Source: Anaerovibrio sp. JC8 (GTDB taxonomy: Bacteria > Bacillota > Negativicutes > Selenomonadales > Selenomonadaceae). Taken from it: a DNA stretch of 64,000 bases. The position numbers and the translations under genes were made by a program. The notes under the pieces were generated by a model, which was not told the DNA's origin, did not search any database, and saw only the letters and a program-made list of their open reading frames with translations. Of the stretch, positions 62,992-64,000 are shown in pieces; the stretch's first letter is position 1; every line of letters starts with the position of its first letter. The stretch is taken from NCBI RefSeq assembly GCF_002100115.1, contig NZ_ANBM01000002.1, positions 62,001 through 126,000 on the forward strand, given 5' to 3'.

Positions 62992-63909
62992 TTACTTTAT
63001 ATCAATACCTCGCTTCAAGAGAATAAACATAAATATACATTTTCTTCTAAAATCTAAAAGATTAACTATTTTCTCCTTAGCTTCTTTAGAAATAGACGTA
63101 ATCGACTTATCATCGCGAATTAGATGGTATTGATGCTTGGCCCAGCCCTCTTCCAGTTTTCTGTATATGGTAGAGTTTCTTAACTGAGGCTGACCATCAG
63201 CATATTCTAATAGCCTTTCAAGAACCTCAACCATATCGTGGCGCCTCTTGGCCAGCTTTTCAGCAGATCCCATAATACCGGCCGCATTTTGCCAATAACA
63301 ATAAAGAGGCTCATTAACAATAATACAGCTGCGGCTATAGTAGAGATAAAAAAAAGACGCGTAATTATCTTCATGGTAAAGTCCAGAAGGAAACTCTACC
63401 CGCTTAGCCAAATCACTGCGATATATTGTATTCCATGCTATAACCCAGAGAGCACCTTGACCATAATACTTACAAAGATTATCCTTTTCAAGCAAATGCT
63501 GCCGGGAATTTCCTGAAAACAGTACTTCTTTTTCGTAGCCCTTTCCATCGGTTTCACAATAGCCACATTTAACCATATCTGCATCAGGATGTGAAAGAGC
63601 TTCCTTCATCATTTGGGAAAACATATCCGGTTTTACCCAATCGTCACTGTCCACGAAAGCAATATAGTCACCTTCAGCAGCTTTCACGCCAGTATTGCGG
63701 GCCGCACCCAGGCCGCCATTTAATTGATGAATAACCTTGACGTTATCATATTTTTCAGCGTAATCATCACAAAGCTTACCTGAAGAATCCTCTGAGCCAT
63801 CATCTACCAATATTATTTCTATATCTTTATATTCCTGTGCTAACAGAGAAGTCAGACACCTCTCCAGATATTGTTCTACATTGTATACTGGAACAATTAT
63901 TGAAAGCAT
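62992..63909 (-). CDS. glycosyltransferase family 2
   Basis: Inverting transferase for surface polysaccharide. The 305 residues start MLSIIVPVYNVEQYLERCL. The nucleotide-binding IILVDDGSEDSSGKLCDDYA, GGLGAARNTGVKAA and metal-binding FVDSDDWV give a complete GT-A fold. The C-terminal helical part (about 200-305) has no membrane segment. It is the first gene visible of a glycan cluster entering from the right. Acceptor and sugar unknown. Confidence 0.92.
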   Translation of the reverse strand: MLSIIVPVYNVEQYLERCLTSLLAQEYKDIEIILVDDGSEDSSGKLCDDYAEKYDNVKVIHQLNGGLGAARNTGVKAAEGDYIAFVDSDDWVKPDMFSQMMKEALSHPDADMVKCGYCETDGKGYEKEVLFSGNSRQHLLEKDNLCKYYGQGALWVIAWNTIYRSDLAKRVEFPSGLYHEDNYASFFYLYYSRSCIIVNEPLYCYWQNAAGIMGSAEKLAKRRHDMVEVLERLLEYADGQPQLRNSTIYRKLEEGWAKHQYHLIRDDKSITSISKEAKEKIVNLLDFRRKCIFMFILLKRGIDIK

Positions 63910-64000
63910 TATATACTTTTTCCTTTCGATTTTAATAACATAGAGTTACCACATCATAAAGTAATGTGAAATTTAAACTCAAAGGCATTTCTATCAATGA

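Overview
The window comes from a diderm, LPS-bearing, flagellated Firmicute of the class Negativicutes, most likely a Selenomonadaceae member (Selenomonas, Anaerovibrio, Mitsuokella or Megamonas type; the genus cannot be fixed from this sequence). The evidence is the combination of lipid A genes, BamA, TamB, OmpH and an SLH-domain porin (OmpM) with Firmicute-style genes: an mbl-like mreB in front of flgF/flgG, SmpB and RNase R, superoxide reductase and class III ribonucleotide reductase. Almost everything is on the minus strand. Only nrdD and one small membrane protein are certain plus-strand genes.

Layout in transcription order, from high to low coordinates. (1) 64.0-62.0 kb: two glycosyltransferases (GT2 and a GT11 fucosyltransferase type). 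(2) 61.9-58.9 kb: an AT-rich insert holding a two-gene ATPase plus PD-(D/E)XK nuclease unit and a divergent membrane protein. It is bracketed by the real 3' end of nrdD and a second, diverged copy of that 3' end with its terminator. (3) 58.9-47.5 kb: nrdD, pyruvate kinase, secG, an esterase, RNase R, smpB, a divergent phosphofructokinase, a chemoreceptor and a superoxide reductase. (4) 47.3-39.4 kb: sugar-nucleotide genes manA, galU (frameshifted), galE, ychF and rfbABDC. (5) 39.4-32.0 kb: a CHASE-like membrane protein with a small exported partner, ompM, a response regulator with an EAL domain, and sucCD. (6) 31.7-25.9 kb: mreB followed by flgF, flgG, flgA, flgH, flgI and a flgJ-like gene. 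(7) 25.8-22.1 kb: two exported enzymes (AMIN plus phosphodiester glycosidase; S55 peptidase). (8) 22.0-1 kb: the large outer-membrane cluster mlaEFD, tolC, tamB, sigma factor, membrane protein, bamA, a second barrel protein, three OmpH-like proteins, lpxD, glpQ, lpxL, lpxC, fabZ, lpxA and lpxI (cut by the window edge).

How it works together: section 8 carries lipid A synthesis (LpxA/C/D/I/L with FabZ), barrel assembly (BamA, OmpH), phospholipid transport across the envelope (MlaEFD with a barrel fused to MlaD, TamB) and export (TolC). OmpM in section 5 tethers the outer membrane to peptidoglycan. Sections 1 and 4 supply dTDP-rhamnose, UDP-glucose/galactose and transferases for surface polysaccharide.

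Most interesting points: the ATPase-nuclease insert flanked by duplicated nrdD ends; a sigma factor followed by a single-pass membrane protein that could be its anti-sigma, embedded between tamB and bamA; the nrdD product lacking a recognisable glycyl-radical motif; a phosphofructokinase with changed active-site acids; and several unexplained long palindromes between genes. No rRNA, tRNA, CRISPR array, transposase or integrase was seen.
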